Assembly (NCBI RefSeq): GCF_008710095.1
Contig: NZ_VYKJ01000006.1
Location: 1 to 64,000, forward strand
Reading direction: 5' to 3'
DNA: 64,000 nucleotides
Source: Affinibrenneria salicis
GTDB taxonomy: Bacteria > Pseudomonadota > Gammaproteobacteria > Enterobacterales > Enterobacteriaceae
Part shown: one piece after another, positions 29,944 to 39,528 of the stretch
How the letters are laid out: the number at the start of each line of letters is the position of its first letter
Numbering within the stretch: the stretch's first letter is position 1
Notes under the pieces: generated by a model
What the model saw: only the letters and a program-made list of their open reading frames with translations
What the model was told of the DNA's origin: nothing
Databases searched by the model: none
Program-made: the position numbers and the translations under genes

Positions 29944-30153
29944 ATGACGTCACCCCCTGGCAAAAATGGCAGCTCAGCCGCTGCCACCGTCTGGATAAAG
30001 ATTTATCCGGCGCGTGCCGGAATTCGCTCGCGTAGCGTCGGCCATGACGGCAGGTTCGGCATTAATGCTGGCAGCCCTGCCCGCGTACGGCCGCTGTCCC
30101 CGTCATTTTCAGGCGGCAGGAGCGCCGGTCGCGCGCGTTCACCGCGCTCAACG

Positions 30154-30174
30154 CGCGGGCGCTGTTCGCCCGCG
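30154..30174. other. GC-rich stem-loop in the ptsN-rapZ gap
   Basis: CGCGGGCG pairs with CGCCCGCG around a 5-nt loop, 20 bp beyond the ptsN stop. Neither strand has a T run, so it could be a processing or stabilising element between ptsN and rapZ. The rest of this 251-bp gap shows nothing recognisable. Confidence 0.45.
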
Positions 30175-30194
30175 GCTTTCCTGCGCCTCAGGAA

Positions 30195-30677
30195 CTATTC
30201 GGTTTGCTCCGTTTCCGTCATGATCTGATAAAGCGCTTCGTCGCTCTGCGCCGCGCGTAACCGGCGGCAGATGGTTTTATCAGCCAGACGTTCGGCCACT
30301 AACGACAAGGTATGTAAGTGGGTTTTACATTGATCCAGCGGAACCAGCAAGGCAAATAACAGATCAACAGGTTGATTATCAATGGCGTCAAAGGCGATGG
30401 GCTGTTCCAGCTGGATGAATACGCCGATAGCATCCTGAGTTTCGTCATTTTTCAGTTTGCCGTGCGGAATGGCGATGCCGTTGCCGATACCGGTACTGCC
30501 GACGCGTTCGCGGGTGAGTATCGCATCAAACACGGTTTGCGCCGGCAGGTTTAGCTGCTGAGCCGCCAGTTCACTGATGATTTCCAGCGCCCGTTTCTTA
30601 CTCTGGCACTGGACGGAACAGCGGGTACAGGACTGACGCAGGACGCTGCTCAATTGTAAAACGGGATCGTTGTTCAT
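30195..30677 (-). CDS. ptsN: PtsN, enzyme IIA of the nitrogen PTS
   Basis: PtsN is the end acceptor of the nitrogen PTS. In its unphosphorylated state it controls potassium transport through TrkA and KdpD. The phosphorylated His lies in GNGIAIPHGKL, and the protein aligns fully with E. coli PtsN. The start MNNDPVLQLSSVL gives 160 residues, the family length; an ATG at 30698 and a GTG at 30704 are in-frame alternatives. The N-terminal region reads SCTRCSVQCQ, a CxxCxxxC arrangement; E. coli, as recalled, has only two of these Cys. A strong hairpin lies just upstream. Confidence 0.94.
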   Translation of the reverse strand: MNNDPVLQLSSVLRQSCTRCSVQCQSKKRALEIISELAAQQLNLPAQTVFDAILTRERVGSTGIGNGIAIPHGKLKNDETQDAIGVFIQLEQPIAFDAIDNQPVDLLFALLVPLDQCKTHLHTLSLVAERLADKTICRRLRAAQSDEALYQIMTETEQTE

Positions 30678-30714
30678 TTGGTTTTCACTTAACGACATGT
30701 TCACCGCAGAAACC

Positions 30715-30744
30715 GTCAGCCCGGGCGCGGCGCCCCGGGCTGAC
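30715..30744 (-). other. Strong stem-loop between hpf and ptsN
   Basis: GTCAGCCCGGG and CCCGGGCTGAC form a perfect 11-bp stem with an 8-nt G/C-rich loop, in the 75-102 bp between hpf and ptsN. On the minus strand only GGTTTCT follows. It may partly terminate, mark an mRNA cleavage site, or protect the upstream rpoN-hpf message. Confidence 0.6.
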
Positions 30745-30779
30745 AGGAGAAATAGAGGCCGCTTAACCGGCGCGGAGAA

Positions 30780-31067
30780 TCAGTGTTGTTTAAGTTTATC
30801 CTTGTGTTTGGTTAATTGCCTGGCGAGTTTATCGATCAGCAAATCAATGGCGGCGTACATATCGTCTTCTTCCGATGTGGCATGCAGCTCGCCGCCGTTG
30901 ACGTAGATAGTGGCATCGGCAATCTGCTGCACTTTTTCCACTTTCAGGATCACATTGACCTGGATGATGCGATCGAAATATTGCTCGAGTTTGGCAAACT
31001 TGCTATTCACAAAGTCGCGCAGGGCATCGGTAATTTCAACATGGTGTCCGGTAATATTGAGCTGCAT
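30780..31067 (-). CDS. hpf: Ribosome hibernation promoting factor
   Basis: HPF binds the decoding region of 30S subunits and, with RMF, forms inactive 100S ribosome dimers in stationary phase. The 95-residue protein is the short form (MQLNITGHHVEITDALRDFV), typical of gamma-proteobacteria that also have RMF. It lies 23 bp after rpoN. Confidence 0.97.
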   Translation of the reverse strand: MQLNITGHHVEITDALRDFVNSKFAKLEQYFDRIIQVNVILKVEKVQQIADATIYVNGGELHATSEEDDMYAAIDLLIDKLARQLTKHKDKLKQH

Positions 31068-31090
31068 AGCGTCTTCCTTCTCTGTTTTGG

Positions 31091-32524
31091 TCAGACCAGT
31101 TGTTTACGCTGATTTGACGGCGGGATGGACAAAGACTCTCGATATTTTGCTACGGTACGACGCGCCACAATGATTCCCTGCTCGGCGAGCAGCGTGGTCA
31201 GCTTACTGTCGCTTAACGGTTTGGCTGGATTCTCGGCGCCAATCAATTTCTTCACCAGGGCCCGGATAGCGGTGGAGGAAGCCTCGCCGCCGCTGTCGGT
31301 GCTTACATGGCTGGAGAAGAAATATTTTAATTCAAAGATACCGCGCGGACTGTGTAAAAACTTCTGCGTGGTGACGCGTGAAATGGTGGACTCATGCATT
31401 TCCACCGCCTGGGCGATATCGGCCAGCACCATTGGGCGCATATATTCTTCACCCTGTTCGAAAAAGGCCTGCTGTTGCTCCACAATACAGCGCGTTACTT
31501 TCAGCAGCGTATCGTTGCGGCTTTCCAGGCTCTTAATCAGCCAGCGCGCTTCCTGCAGGTGGCTGCGAATGAACTGACCGTCGCTGTCGCTGCGCGCGCT
31601 GTTGCCGATGGCGGCATACTGTTGGTTGATCTGCAGACGGGGAATGCTTTCGGTGTTGAGTTCCACCGTCCAGCGGCCGTGCGCTTTGCGCACCAGCACA
31701 TCGGGAATTATGTATTCGGATTCGCTGGTATTGACGGACTGACCCGGCCTTGGGTCGAGCGACTGAATTAACGTCAGCGCTTCCTTAAGCACCTCTTCTT
31801 TTAGGCGCGTGGCGCGAATCAGGCTGCGGAAATCATGGTTGGCCAGCAGATCGAGATGCTCGCTGACGATCAGTTGCGCTTCTTTCAGCCACGGCGTATC
31901 CCCGGCGAATTGCGATAGCTGGATCAGCAGACAGTCGCGGAGGTCGCGGGCGGCGACGCCCACCGGGTCGAAACGCTGAATGCGTTTGAGCACCGCTTCG
32001 ACTTCATCCAGCGTGACGTTTTCATCGCCGATGCTGTCGAGAATATCCTCCAGCGGGACGGTCAGGTAACCGGTATTGTCCACCGCGTCGACGATCGAGG
32101 TGGCGATGGCCGCGTCGGTGTCGGAAAACGGCGTCAGCTCCACCTGCCACATCAGATAGTCCTGCAGGGTCTGGGTGGTTTCCCCCTGATAGACCGGCAG
32201 CTCTTCCGCGCGGTAGTCGGTGCCGGTGCCGGACGGCGTGCCGGCGCTGTAAACTTCGTCCCAGGTGGCGTCCAGCGGCAGCTCATCCGGCATATCTTTT
32301 TGTTCGAGCGCTTCCCGGGTATCCAGCGATTCGCTGTCGCTGGTTTCATACGTATCGATCTCGTCGTGAGTATCGGCCTGTTCGAGGAGTGGGTTGCTCT
32401 CCAGCGCAAGCTGTATCTCCTGCTGGAGTTCAAGCGTAGACAATTGCAACAGACGAATCGCCTGCTGTAGCTGTGGTGTCATTGCCAGTTGCTGACTGAG
32501 CCTGAGTTGCAAACCTTGCTTCAT
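31091..32524 (-). CDS. rpoN: RNA polymerase sigma-54 factor
   Basis: Sigma-54 directs RNA polymerase to -24/-12 promoters that need an AAA+ activator, including nitrogen-assimilation genes. The 477-residue product starts at [20 protein letters not shown], the activator-interacting region; four upstream in-frame codons are dropped. The acidic linker (about 45-110) precedes the core-binding domain. The RpoN box [10 protein letters not shown], which reads the -24 element, is near the C-terminus. It follows lptB by 51 bp, as in E. coli. Confidence 0.98.
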   Translation of the reverse strand: MKQGLQLRLSQQLAMTPQLQQAIRLLQLSTLELQQEIQLALESNPLLEQADTHDEIDTYETSDSESLDTREALEQKDMPDELPLDATWDEVYSAGTPSGTGTDYRAEELPVYQGETTQTLQDYLMWQVELTPFSDTDAAIATSIVDAVDNTGYLTVPLEDILDSIGDENVTLDEVEAVLKRIQRFDPVGVAARDLRDCLLIQLSQFAGDTPWLKEAQLIVSEHLDLLANHDFRSLIRATRLKEEVLKEALTLIQSLDPRPGQSVNTSESEYIIPDVLVRKAHGRWTVELNTESIPRLQINQQYAAIGNSARSDSDGQFIRSHLQEARWLIKSLESRNDTLLKVTRCIVEQQQAFFEQGEEYMRPMVLADIAQAVEMHESTISRVTTQKFLHSPRGIFELKYFFSSHVSTDSGGEASSTAIRALVKKLIGAENPAKPLSDSKLTTLLAEQGIIVARRTVAKYRESLSIPPSNQRKQLV

Positions 32525-32575
32525 AAATAGCGCCAACGTTCCTTATGGGATATGTAACATAAACAAGCCACCCTA

Positions 32576-33301
32576 TCAGAGTCGGAAGCCTTCGCCCAGA
32601 TAGACGCGTTTTACCTGCTCATCCTCCAGGATGGTGGCGGGGGAGCCATGTGCGATGAGGTGCCCCTGACTGACGATATAAGCGCGCTCGCAGACATCCA
32701 GGGTTTCACGCACGTTGTGATCGGTTATCAGCACCCCGAGACCGCTGTCGCGCAGGTGTTCTATGATTTTTTTTATATCAATAACCGAAATGGGGTCAAC
32801 CCCGGCAAAGGGTTCGTCCAGCAGAATAAATTTGGGATTGGCCGCCAGCGCTCGGGCAATTTCCACCCTGCGCCGTTCGCCGCCGGACAGCGCCTGGCCC
32901 AGGCTGTCGCGCAGGTGCGCGATATGGAACTCTTCCATCAGTTCGTCGGCGCGATCGTTTTGCTGCTCCGGCGTTAGATCCTTACGGATCTGCAGGATCG
33001 CCATCAGGTTGTCATAGACGCTCAGGCGGCGGAAGATCGAGGCTTCCTGCGGCAGATAGCCGATACCGCGCCGCGCGCGATCGTGCAGCGGCAGCAGGCT
33101 GATATCCTCGTCATCGATGGTAATTTTACCTTCATCACGCGAAACGATGCCAACGACCATGTAAAACGTGGTGGTTTTACCTGCGCCGTTCGGGCCTAAC
33201 AAGCCGACAATCTCACCGGAGTTCACGGTCAGACTGACGTCTTCCACTACCCGACGGCCTTTATAGGCCTTAGCCAGTTTTTCTGCGATTAATGTTGCCA
33301 T
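32576..33301 (-). CDS. lptB: LPS export ABC transporter ATPase LptB
   Basis: LptB powers extraction of LPS from the inner membrane with LptF and LptG (not in this window). The 241-residue protein has Walker A GPNGAGKT (35-42), the signature LSGGERRR and Walker [13 protein letters not shown]. It follows lptA by 3 bp and precedes rpoN. Confidence 0.98.
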   Translation of the reverse strand: MATLIAEKLAKAYKGRRVVEDVSLTVNSGEIVGLLGPNGAGKTTTFYMVVGIVSRDEGKITIDDEDISLLPLHDRARRGIGYLPQEASIFRRLSVYDNLMAILQIRKDLTPEQQNDRADELMEEFHIAHLRDSLGQALSGGERRRVEIARALAANPKFILLDEPFAGVDPISVIDIKKIIEHLRDSGLGVLITDHNVRETLDVCERAYIVSQGHLIAHGSPATILEDEQVKRVYLGEGFRL

Positions 33302-33304
33302 AGA

Positions 33305-33883
33305 TTATTCAAAGACTCTTTTTTGCGGATTCTTCTGCGCGCCGGAGGCGGGCGCCGTCTGGTTGCCCTTATCCTGCAGCTGCGACGGCACCAGCACGGT
33401 GGTCACCCGGTTGCCTTTATCGCTGAAGGCTTCCATCTGCTGCAGTTTGACGCGATAAGTAATGCGGTCGCCCTTCACGTTGCTGTCCAGCTGTTCGAGA
33501 TAAGCGTTACCCGTCAGGACAACAAAATCGTTCGCCAGTTCATAACGCATTTTCTGCGCGTGGCCTTTGACCGGCTTGCCGCTGTCCTGCATCTGATAGA
33601 ACGTTACCGGATTGCCGAAACCTTCAATCACTTCCTGACCTTTATCGCCCTGCGCGCGGGTCACCACTACTTTATCGGCTTTGATTTCAATGGTGCCCTG
33701 TTTGACCACCACATTACCGCTGAACGTCACGGTATTGCCCTGCATATCCAGCGACTGCTGGGCGGAATCGATATGAATAGGCTGGCTGGTATCCCCTTGC
33801 AGGGCCATAGCCGGAACGCTTATAGCTAACAGCGAGCTGGCGATCAGGGCATGTCTCATCGTGTTACGGGTTCTGAATTTCAT
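33305..33883 (-). CDS. lptA: LPS periplasmic bridge protein LptA
   Basis: LptA oligomers form the periplasmic bridge that carries LPS from LptC to LptD. The 192-residue precursor has a signal peptide cleaved near residue 27 (VPAMA), then the jelly-roll OstA domain with QPIHIDSAQQSLDMQGNTVT. It overlaps lptC by 20 bp. In E. coli a sigma-E promoter lies within the upstream genes; I did not locate one here. Confidence 0.97.
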   Translation of the reverse strand: MKFRTRNTMRHALIASSLLAISVPAMALQGDTSQPIHIDSAQQSLDMQGNTVTFSGNVVVKQGTIEIKADKVVVTRAQGDKGQEVIEGFGNPVTFYQMQDSGKPVKGHAQKMRYELANDFVVLTGNAYLEQLDSNVKGDRITYRVKLQQMEAFSDKGNRVTTVLVPSQLQDKGNQTAPASGAQKNPQKRVFE

Positions 33884-34430
33884 AGGAAGTCTTTACCTTT
33901 TCGATCAACTCGGCTGTTCTGTTGCGCAGATTGCCGCGCATTTTCATACCGTTCGAGGTGAAACTGGCGCCGTACAGGGTCACTTCATCATCCGAAGAGA
34001 TATCCTGGGTGACCAGATTAACCTGGGCGTTATCCGTTTTTATCCGCTCCAGCTGCGAGTCTGTCGTCAGGCTGTTCACCTCGACGTGACCCTGCAGGTA
34101 GAGCATTCTGTCCCTGGTAAGTCTGGCGCGATCGGCGCGTACTGACCAGGTTGCCGCGCCCTGCTCGTTAAACAGCGTGGCGACCGGCTGGGTGAACCAG
34201 CTGAGCTGATCGTCGGCAAAGTATTCGACCTTATCGGACACCAGCTTGTAATTCAGGTTGCCCTGCGGGCTGTAGACGACGGTCACCGTATGCTGGCTGG
34301 TATAGGCCGGCGCGCTGGCTGCGCTATCGGCCAGATTCACCTCATCGTCGCTGTCGGTCAGGTTAAGACCGATCAACACCAGCGCCACCAGCGCCAGCAG
34401 GGCCGTCAGCCACCGTGTGCTTCTGCTCAT
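33864..34430 (-). CDS. lptC: LPS export protein LptC
   Basis: LptC is a bitopic inner-membrane protein that receives LPS from LptBFG and passes it to LptA. The 188-residue product starts at MSRSTRWLTALLALVAL with one membrane helix at about 7-24, followed by the periplasmic LptA-like domain. The frame is open 19 codons further upstream inside kdsC, but ATG 34430 overlaps the kdsC stop by 4 bp and is the natural coupled start. Confidence 0.96.
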   Translation of the reverse strand: MSRSTRWLTALLALVALVLIGLNLTDSDDEVNLADSAASAPAYTSQHTVTVVYSPQGNLNYKLVSDKVEYFADDQLSWFTQPVATLFNEQGAATWSVRADRARLTRDRMLYLQGHVEVNSLTTDSQLERIKTDNAQVNLVTQDISSDDEVTLYGASFTSNGMKMRGNLRNRTAELIEKVKTSYEIQNP

Positions 34431-34993
34431 ATTGACAGCCCTTTGGCATGCTCCAGCTTGTTCTGCGCGAACAGGATCAGGTCGCATAGCTCGCGTACGG
34501 CGCCGCGACCTCCCGCAATGCGCGTCACATAATCCGCTTTGGGCAGCAGCAGCGGATGCGCGTCGGCCACGGCCACGCTCAACCCCACCTGACGCATTAC
34601 CGGCCAGTCGATCAGATCGTCGCCGATATAGGCGACCTGGTCGGCCGTCAGAGACAGTTTATCCAACAGATCGCGGAAGGCCAAAATCTTATCGGACTGT
34701 CCCTGGTAAAGATGGGTAATCCCCAGCGTATCGCACCTGTCGGTCAGCAGCTTCGCCTGACGGCCGGTAATAATGGCGACTTCGATATCGGAGGTCAGCA
34801 GGCAGCGGATGCCGTAGCCGTCGCGCACGTTGAACGCTTTCAGTTCTTCGCCGCTGTTGCCCATATAAATCAGGCCGTCCGACATCACGCCGTCGACGTC
34901 GCAAATCAGCAGACGGATCGTCCCGGCCTTCGCCAGCACCTGCCGGCTGACCGGTCCGTAGCAGGTTTGCGCATATGCGCTGCTTTCACTCAT
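34427..34993 (-). CDS. kdsC: Kdo-8-phosphate phosphatase
   Basis: KdsC dephosphorylates 3-deoxy-D-manno-octulosonate 8-phosphate, giving Kdo for the LPS core. The 188-residue HAD enzyme has the nucleophile motif LLICDVDGVMSDG at about 28-40 and the late metal motif YIGDDLIDWPVM. It follows kdsD after a 93-bp gap that carries a terminator-like hairpin, and overlaps lptC. Confidence 0.97.
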   Translation of the reverse strand: MSESSAYAQTCYGPVSRQVLAKAGTIRLLICDVDGVMSDGLIYMGNSGEELKAFNVRDGYGIRCLLTSDIEVAIITGRQAKLLTDRCDTLGITHLYQGQSDKILAFRDLLDKLSLTADQVAYIGDDLIDWPVMRQVGLSVAVADAHPLLLPKADYVTRIAGGRGAVRELCDLILFAQNKLEHAKGLSI

Positions 34994-35043
34994 GCACTCA
35001 TATTCCTGGTTAACACAGCGGCGGCTCGTTACCGGCGCGCTGA

Positions 35044-35070
35044 AAAAGCCGGCCCGGCGACGGGTCGGCG
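35044..35070 (-). terminator. Terminator-like hairpin between kdsD and kdsC
   Basis: GCCGGCCCG (35049-35057) pairs with CGGGTCGGC (35062-35070), with one G-T pair and a 4-nt loop. On the minus strand it is followed by TTTTTC. It would stop part or all of the yrbG-kdsD transcript before kdsC, implying a separate promoter for kdsC-lptCAB. Confidence 0.65.
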
Positions 35071-35086
35071 TGTTTTCTGTATAGCG

Positions 35087-36073
35087 TTATACCACACCCG
35101 CGCGCAGCATATCGTGCATATGCACTAATCCCAGCAGTTGATCGCCCTGCGCCACCAGCAGCGAGGTGATATGACGCGACTGCATGAGGTTGAGCGCGTC
35201 AACCGCCAGCGTTTGCGGCGTGACGCGAACGCCGCCGCGCGTCATCACGTCTTTGATGCCGGCGTTGTTCAGGTCGATGCCCTGATCGAACACCCGGCGT
35301 AAATCGCCGTCGGTAAAGATGCCCTCGATCCGCATGTCGTCGTCGCAAATCACCGTCATTCCGAGGTTTTTCCGCGTGATTTCCACCAGCGCCTCGCGTA
35401 GCGACGCGTCGTGCGTGACGTGCGGGATTTCGTCGCCGGTATGCATAATATCGCTGACCCGCAGCAGCAGCTTGCGGCCCAGCGCGCCGCCGGGATGCGA
35501 TAATGCGAAATCTTCGGCGGTAAAGCCGCGCGCCTGCAGCAGCGCCACCGCGAGCGCGTCGCCCATCACCAGCGTCGCCGTGGTGCTGCTGGTGGGCGCC
35601 AGGCCCAGCGGACAGGCTTCCTGCGGCACGTGAGTGCACAGGTGGATATCCGCCACTTTGCCCATTGAGCTATCCGGGTTGCCGGTCATGCAAATCAGCG
35701 GCACCTGCAGGCGTTTCAGCACCGCCACCAGCGCCATAATCTCGTGCGACTCGCCGGAGTTCGAAATGGCGATGACGATATCCTGGCTGGTGACCATACC
35801 CAGGTCGCCGTGGCTGGCTTCCCCCGGATGAACGAAGAACGACGGGGTGCCGGTGCTGGCGAAGGTGGCGGCCATTTTACAACCGATGTGGCCTGATTTG
35901 CCCATCCCCATGACCACCACTTTACCCTGGCAGTAAAACATTTTTTCGCAGGCGCGGGTAAAGTTCTCGTCAATGTATTGATCCAACTGCGCCAGCGCTT
36001 CGCGTTCGATACGCAGAACCTGTTTACCCGCCTGCTGAAAATCAAATCCGGGTTGTAATTGAAAATGTGACAT
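35087..36073 (-). CDS. kdsD: D-arabinose 5-phosphate isomerase
   Basis: KdsD converts D-ribulose 5-phosphate to D-arabinose 5-phosphate, the first step to Kdo. The 328-residue protein has an N-terminal SIS sugar-isomerase domain (GMGKSGHIGCKMAATFASTG near 56-75, and SNSGESHE) and two C-terminal CBS domains from about 205. It is 29 bp after yrbG in the same direction. Confidence 0.97.
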   Translation of the reverse strand: MSHFQLQPGFDFQQAGKQVLRIEREALAQLDQYIDENFTRACEKMFYCQGKVVVMGMGKSGHIGCKMAATFASTGTPSFFVHPGEASHGDLGMVTSQDIVIAISNSGESHEIMALVAVLKRLQVPLICMTGNPDSSMGKVADIHLCTHVPQEACPLGLAPTSSTTATLVMGDALAVALLQARGFTAEDFALSHPGGALGRKLLLRVSDIMHTGDEIPHVTHDASLREALVEITRKNLGMTVICDDDMRIEGIFTDGDLRRVFDQGIDLNNAGIKDVMTRGGVRVTPQTLAVDALNLMQSRHITSLLVAQGDQLLGLVHMHDMLRAGVV

Positions 36074-36102
36074 ACGCTAATCCTGACGGTTGTGAGGACC
36101 GA

Positions 36103-37065
36103 TTAAGAAAAAAAATACAGTGCCGCGAGCCAGGCGACAAAGCCGCACAGCAGCAGGGCGCCGGCGCCCTGGCTGATGCTGTGCCGCAGTCTGAGGCACA
36201 GCGCGGCCAGCAATACGCTGGCGCCGAGCATCACCCAGTAATCGCGCTGAAAGGCCAGCGGATTCACCGCGCCGGGCGACAGCAGCGCCGGCGCGCCCAG
36301 TACGATCGCAATATTAAAGATATTCGAGCCGATGAGGTTGCCCAGCGCAATGTCATCTTCCCGTTTCAGCGTGCCGACGATGGCCGTGGCCAGTTCGGGC
36401 AGGCTGGTGCCTATCGCCAGCACGGTCAGCCCGATGGCCAGCTCGCTGATGGCGAAATGGCGGGCGATCACGGTGGCGTTGTCCACCACGATGCGCGCGG
36501 CCAGCGGCAGAATAATTAGCGCCAGAATCAGCCACAGGCAGGCCACGGTGGGCGAACTGCCGCGCGGCAACTCTTCCAGTTGTTCCCGCGTCAGGCTGTC
36601 GTTGCCCTCTTGCTGCGCCAGGCGCGCCATTTTTAACATCAACAAGCCAGACAGTAATGCCGTGGCCAGCAGGATGGCGCCGTCCAACCTGCTAAGATAG
36701 TTATCATGCAGCAGAAAACCGCACAGCGCCGTCACCAGCAGCATTAACGGCAATTCGCGGCGCAGCAGCGCCGAATGGAAGGTGAGCGGACGAATGAGCG
36801 CCGCGCAGCCGAGTATCAGCAGAATATTGATGATGTTCGAGCCTAGCACGTTGCCGATGGCCATATCGTTTTGGTGATTCAAGCCGGCTGTCAGGGATAC
36901 CATCAATTCGGGCAGCGACGTGCCCATCCCCACGATGATCGTCCCGATGATCAGCGGGGAAATATTCAGCGAATGGGCCAGCACCGCCGCGCCATATACC
37001 AGCCGGTCGGCACCATACACTAACAGCAGCAAACCAACGAGCAAGAGAACTGTAGCAAAAAGCAT
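36103..37065 (-). CDS. yrbG: Inner-membrane calcium/sodium antiporter family protein YrbG
   Basis: YrbG belongs to the cation/calcium exchanger family. The 320-residue protein has the duplicated alpha repeats expected for that fold: GMGTSLPELMVSLTAGLNHQ with IGNVLGSNIINI in the first half, and AIGTSLPELATAIVGTLK with LGNLIGSNIFNIA in the second. About ten helices are present. The transported ions in vivo are not settled. It begins the kdsD series and is divergent from mlaF. Confidence 0.95.
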   Translation of the reverse strand: MLFATVLLLVGLLLLVYGADRLVYGAAVLAHSLNISPLIIGTIIVGMGTSLPELMVSLTAGLNHQNDMAIGNVLGSNIINILLILGCAALIRPLTFHSALLRRELPLMLLVTALCGFLLHDNYLSRLDGAILLATALLSGLLMLKMARLAQQEGNDSLTREQLEELPRGSSPTVACLWLILALIILPLAARIVVDNATVIARHFAISELAIGLTVLAIGTSLPELATAIVGTLKREDDIALGNLIGSNIFNIAIVLGAPALLSPGAVNPLAFQRDYWVMLGASVLLAALCLRLRHSISQGAGALLLCGFVAWLAALYFFS

Positions 37066-37354
37066 GCAGCATCCTTTATTCAGGTATAATCACCGATCCA
37101 TTGGTGCAAAAACCCGTGTAGCAGGGCGGATAATAAGCGAATTCTTATTCGGTGCCGCTAATTTTGACTGTCCGGGGCGAAAAAGTAAAACCGAACTCGC
37201 GTTCTGGCGCGGGTGGCAGCTTTCGTTACGTTTTAGCGGTAATTTTTTGTAAAAATACGCCTGTAACGCGGTCTTACCGTTACGATTTAGGGGAGCTCCC
37301 TGAAACGCGGCTATGTGTGGCAGCCATTGATGCCGATTAAGGAACGGACAAGCA
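37066..37354. promoter_or_regulatory. Divergent yrbG / mlaF intergenic region
   Basis: This 289-bp region must carry the promoters for the yrbG-kdsD unit on one side and mlaFEDCB on the other. A stretch richer in A+T lies at about 37215-37290. I could not assign a convincing promoter pair, and no small gene is apparent. Confidence 0.4.
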
Positions 37355-38167
37355 ATGAATCCTGTGGTTAACAATCTGGTCGAGATTCGCGGGCTAAACT
37401 TTCGCCGCGGCAACCGGCAGATTTTCTCTGATGTATCCCTCAGCGTGCCGCAAGGCAAAATTACCGCGATTATGGGGCCGTCGGGTATCGGCAAAACGAC
37501 GCTGTTGCGCCTGATCGGCGGGCAGCTGCCGCCGGACAGCGGTGAAATCTGGTTTGACGGCGAAAATATTCCCGCTCTGTCGCGCAGCCGGCTGTATGAG
37601 GCGCGCAAGAAAATGAGCATGCTGTTTCAGTCGGGGGCGCTATTTACCGATCTGAATGTGTTCGATAATGTCGCCTGGCCGCTGCGTGAGCACAGCCAAC
37701 TGCCGGAGCCTCTGCTGTACAGCACCGTGATGATGAAGCTGGAAGCGGTCGGGCTGCGCGGCGCGGCCAAACTGATGCCGGCGGAGCTTTCCGGCGGAAT
37801 GGCCCGGCGAGCCGCGCTGGCGCGGGCCATCGCGCTCGATCCGCAGTTGATTATGTTTGACGAACCCTTTGTCGGTCAGGATCCGATCACCATGGGCGTA
37901 TTGGTTAAACTCATTGATGAACTGAATCATGCCCTCGGTGTCACTTGTATCGTTGTTTCGCACGATGTGCCGGAAGTGCTGAGTATCGCCGACTATGCCT
38001 ACATTGTGGCCGACCGGCGCGTTGTGGCGGAGGGCAGCACGCAGCAGCTGCGAGAAAACCGCGATCCGCGCGTACGGCAGTTCCTTGACGGCATCGCCGA
38101 CGGTCCGGTTCCTTTCCGTTTCCCGGCCGGCGATTACAAAAGCGAGTTGCTGGGCTCAGAGAGGTAA
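37355..38167 (+). CDS. mlaF: Mla phospholipid transporter ATPase MlaF
   Basis: MlaF is the ATPase of the inner-membrane MlaFEDB complex, which keeps the outer membrane asymmetric by moving phospholipid between membranes. The 270-residue protein has Walker A GPSGIGKTT, the signature LSGGMARRAALARA and Walker B LIMFDEPFVGQD. The start is preceded by AAGGAACG. It opens the mlaFEDCB operon. Confidence 0.98.
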   Translation: MNPVVNNLVEIRGLNFRRGNRQIFSDVSLSVPQGKITAIMGPSGIGKTTLLRLIGGQLPPDSGEIWFDGENIPALSRSRLYEARKKMSMLFQSGALFTDLNVFDNVAWPLREHSQLPEPLLYSTVMMKLEAVGLRGAAKLMPAELSGGMARRAALARAIALDPQLIMFDEPFVGQDPITMGVLVKLIDELNHALGVTCIVVSHDVPEVLSIADYAYIVADRRVVAEGSTQQLRENRDPRVRQFLDGIADGPVPFRFPAGDYKSELLGSER

Positions 38168-38174
38168 TTAATTC

Positions 38175-38957
38175 ATGCTATTGCAGGCAGTGGCGTCGTT
38201 CGGACGCCAGGGTATCCGCCTATGTTCGTCCTTTGGGCGCGCCGGGCTGATGATGTTTAACGCGCTGGTGGGCAAGCCGGAGCCGGCTAAACAGTGGCCG
38301 CTGCTGGTGCGCCAGCTCTACAGCGTCGGCGTGCAGTCGCTGCTGATTATCCTGGTGTCCGGCCTGTTTATCGGCATGGTGCTGGGGCTGCAGGGTTATA
38401 TCGTCCTGACCACCTACAGCGCGGAGGCCAGCCTCGGCATGATGGTGGCGCTTTCGCTGCTGCGCGAGCTGGGGCCGGTGGTGACCGCGCTGCTGTTCGC
38501 CGGCCGGGCCGGCTCGGCGTTGACCGCGGAGATTGGGCTGATGAAGGCGACGGAGCAGCTCTCCAGCATGGAGATGATGGCCGTCGACCCGCTGCGCCGC
38601 GTGGTGGCGCCGCGCTTCTGGGCCGGCTTGATCACCATGCCGCTGCTGACCATTATCTTCGTCGCGATCGGCATCTGGGGCGGGGCGCTGGTCGGCGTCG
38701 ACTGGAAAGGCATCGACAGCGGATTCTTCTGGTCGGCGATGCAGAACGCGGTCGAATGGCGTAAAGACATACTGAACTGCGTAATTAAGGGCGTGGTATT
38801 CGCTATCACCGTCACCTGGATTGCGCTGTTCAATGGCTATGATGCGATCCCGACGTCAGAGGGGATCAGCCGTGCGACGACCCGTACCGTGGTGCATTCA
38901 TCACTGGCGGTGTTGGGATTGGATTTTGTGCTGACAGCACTGATGTTTGGGAACTGA
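38175..38957 (+). CDS. mlaE: Mla transporter permease MlaE
   Basis: MlaE is the permease of the Mla lipid transporter. The 260-residue protein has an amphipathic N-terminal part followed by about five helices and the family segments [20 protein letters not shown] and [15 protein letters not shown]. It follows mlaF by 7 bp and is 4 bp before mlaD. Confidence 0.97.
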   Translation: MLLQAVASFGRQGIRLCSSFGRAGLMMFNALVGKPEPAKQWPLLVRQLYSVGVQSLLIILVSGLFIGMVLGLQGYIVLTTYSAEASLGMMVALSLLRELGPVVTALLFAGRAGSALTAEIGLMKATEQLSSMEMMAVDPLRRVVAPRFWAGLITMPLLTIIFVAIGIWGGALVGVDWKGIDSGFFWSAMQNAVEWRKDILNCVIKGVVFAITVTWIALFNGYDAIPTSEGISRATTRTVVHSSLAVLGLDFVLTALMFGN

Positions 38958-38961
38958 GTCG

Positions 38962-39516
38962 ATGCAAACGAAGAAGAGTGAAATCTGGGTAGGGGTCTTT
39001 ATGTTGATAGCCCTGTGCGCCGTTGTCTTCCTGTGCCTGAAGGCGGCCGATCTGAAAGCGCTGGGCAATGCGCCTACCTACCGGCTCTATGCCACCTTTG
39101 ACAATATTGGCGGCCTTAAGGCGCGATCGCCGGTTAAAATCGGCGGGGTGGTCATCGGCCGCGTCGCGGATATTTCTCTGGACGACAAAAGCTATCTGCC
39201 GCGCGTGGCGCTGGATATCGAAACCCGCTACAACCATATCCCGGACACCAGTTCGCTGGCGATCCGCACCTCCGGCCTGCTGGGCGAGCAGTTCCTGGCG
39301 CTGAATATGGGGTTTGAGGACGAAGAGATGGGCACCCGTATTTTACAGGATGGCGATGCTATTCAGGATACCAAGTCCGCTATGGTGCTTGAGGATCTGA
39401 TCGGCCAGTTCCTGTATAAGAGCGGTGACGGTAAGGCAAACGATGGGGCGAACGGTACGGCGGCGCAATCGGCGCCGGCGGCGTCCGGGGCGCAGCCCGC
39501 CGCTCCACATCAATAA
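38962..39516 (+). CDS. mlaD: Mla lipid-binding MCE protein MlaD
   Basis: MlaD forms the periplasmic hexameric ring of the Mla complex. The 184-residue product starts at MQTKKSEIWVGVFMLIALCA, with one membrane helix at about 7-27. The MCE domain (GGLKARSPVKIGGVVIGRV) follows. The tail is Ala/Pro-rich. The in-frame codons upstream overlap the end of mlaE and are not used. Confidence 0.97.
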   Translation: MQTKKSEIWVGVFMLIALCAVVFLCLKAADLKALGNAPTYRLYATFDNIGGLKARSPVKIGGVVIGRVADISLDDKSYLPRVALDIETRYNHIPDTSSLAIRTSGLLGEQFLALNMGFEDEEMGTRILQDGDAIQDTKSAMVLEDLIGQFLYKSGDGKANDGANGTAAQSAPAASGAQPAAPHQ

Positions 39517-39528
39517 GAGGATGATGAC

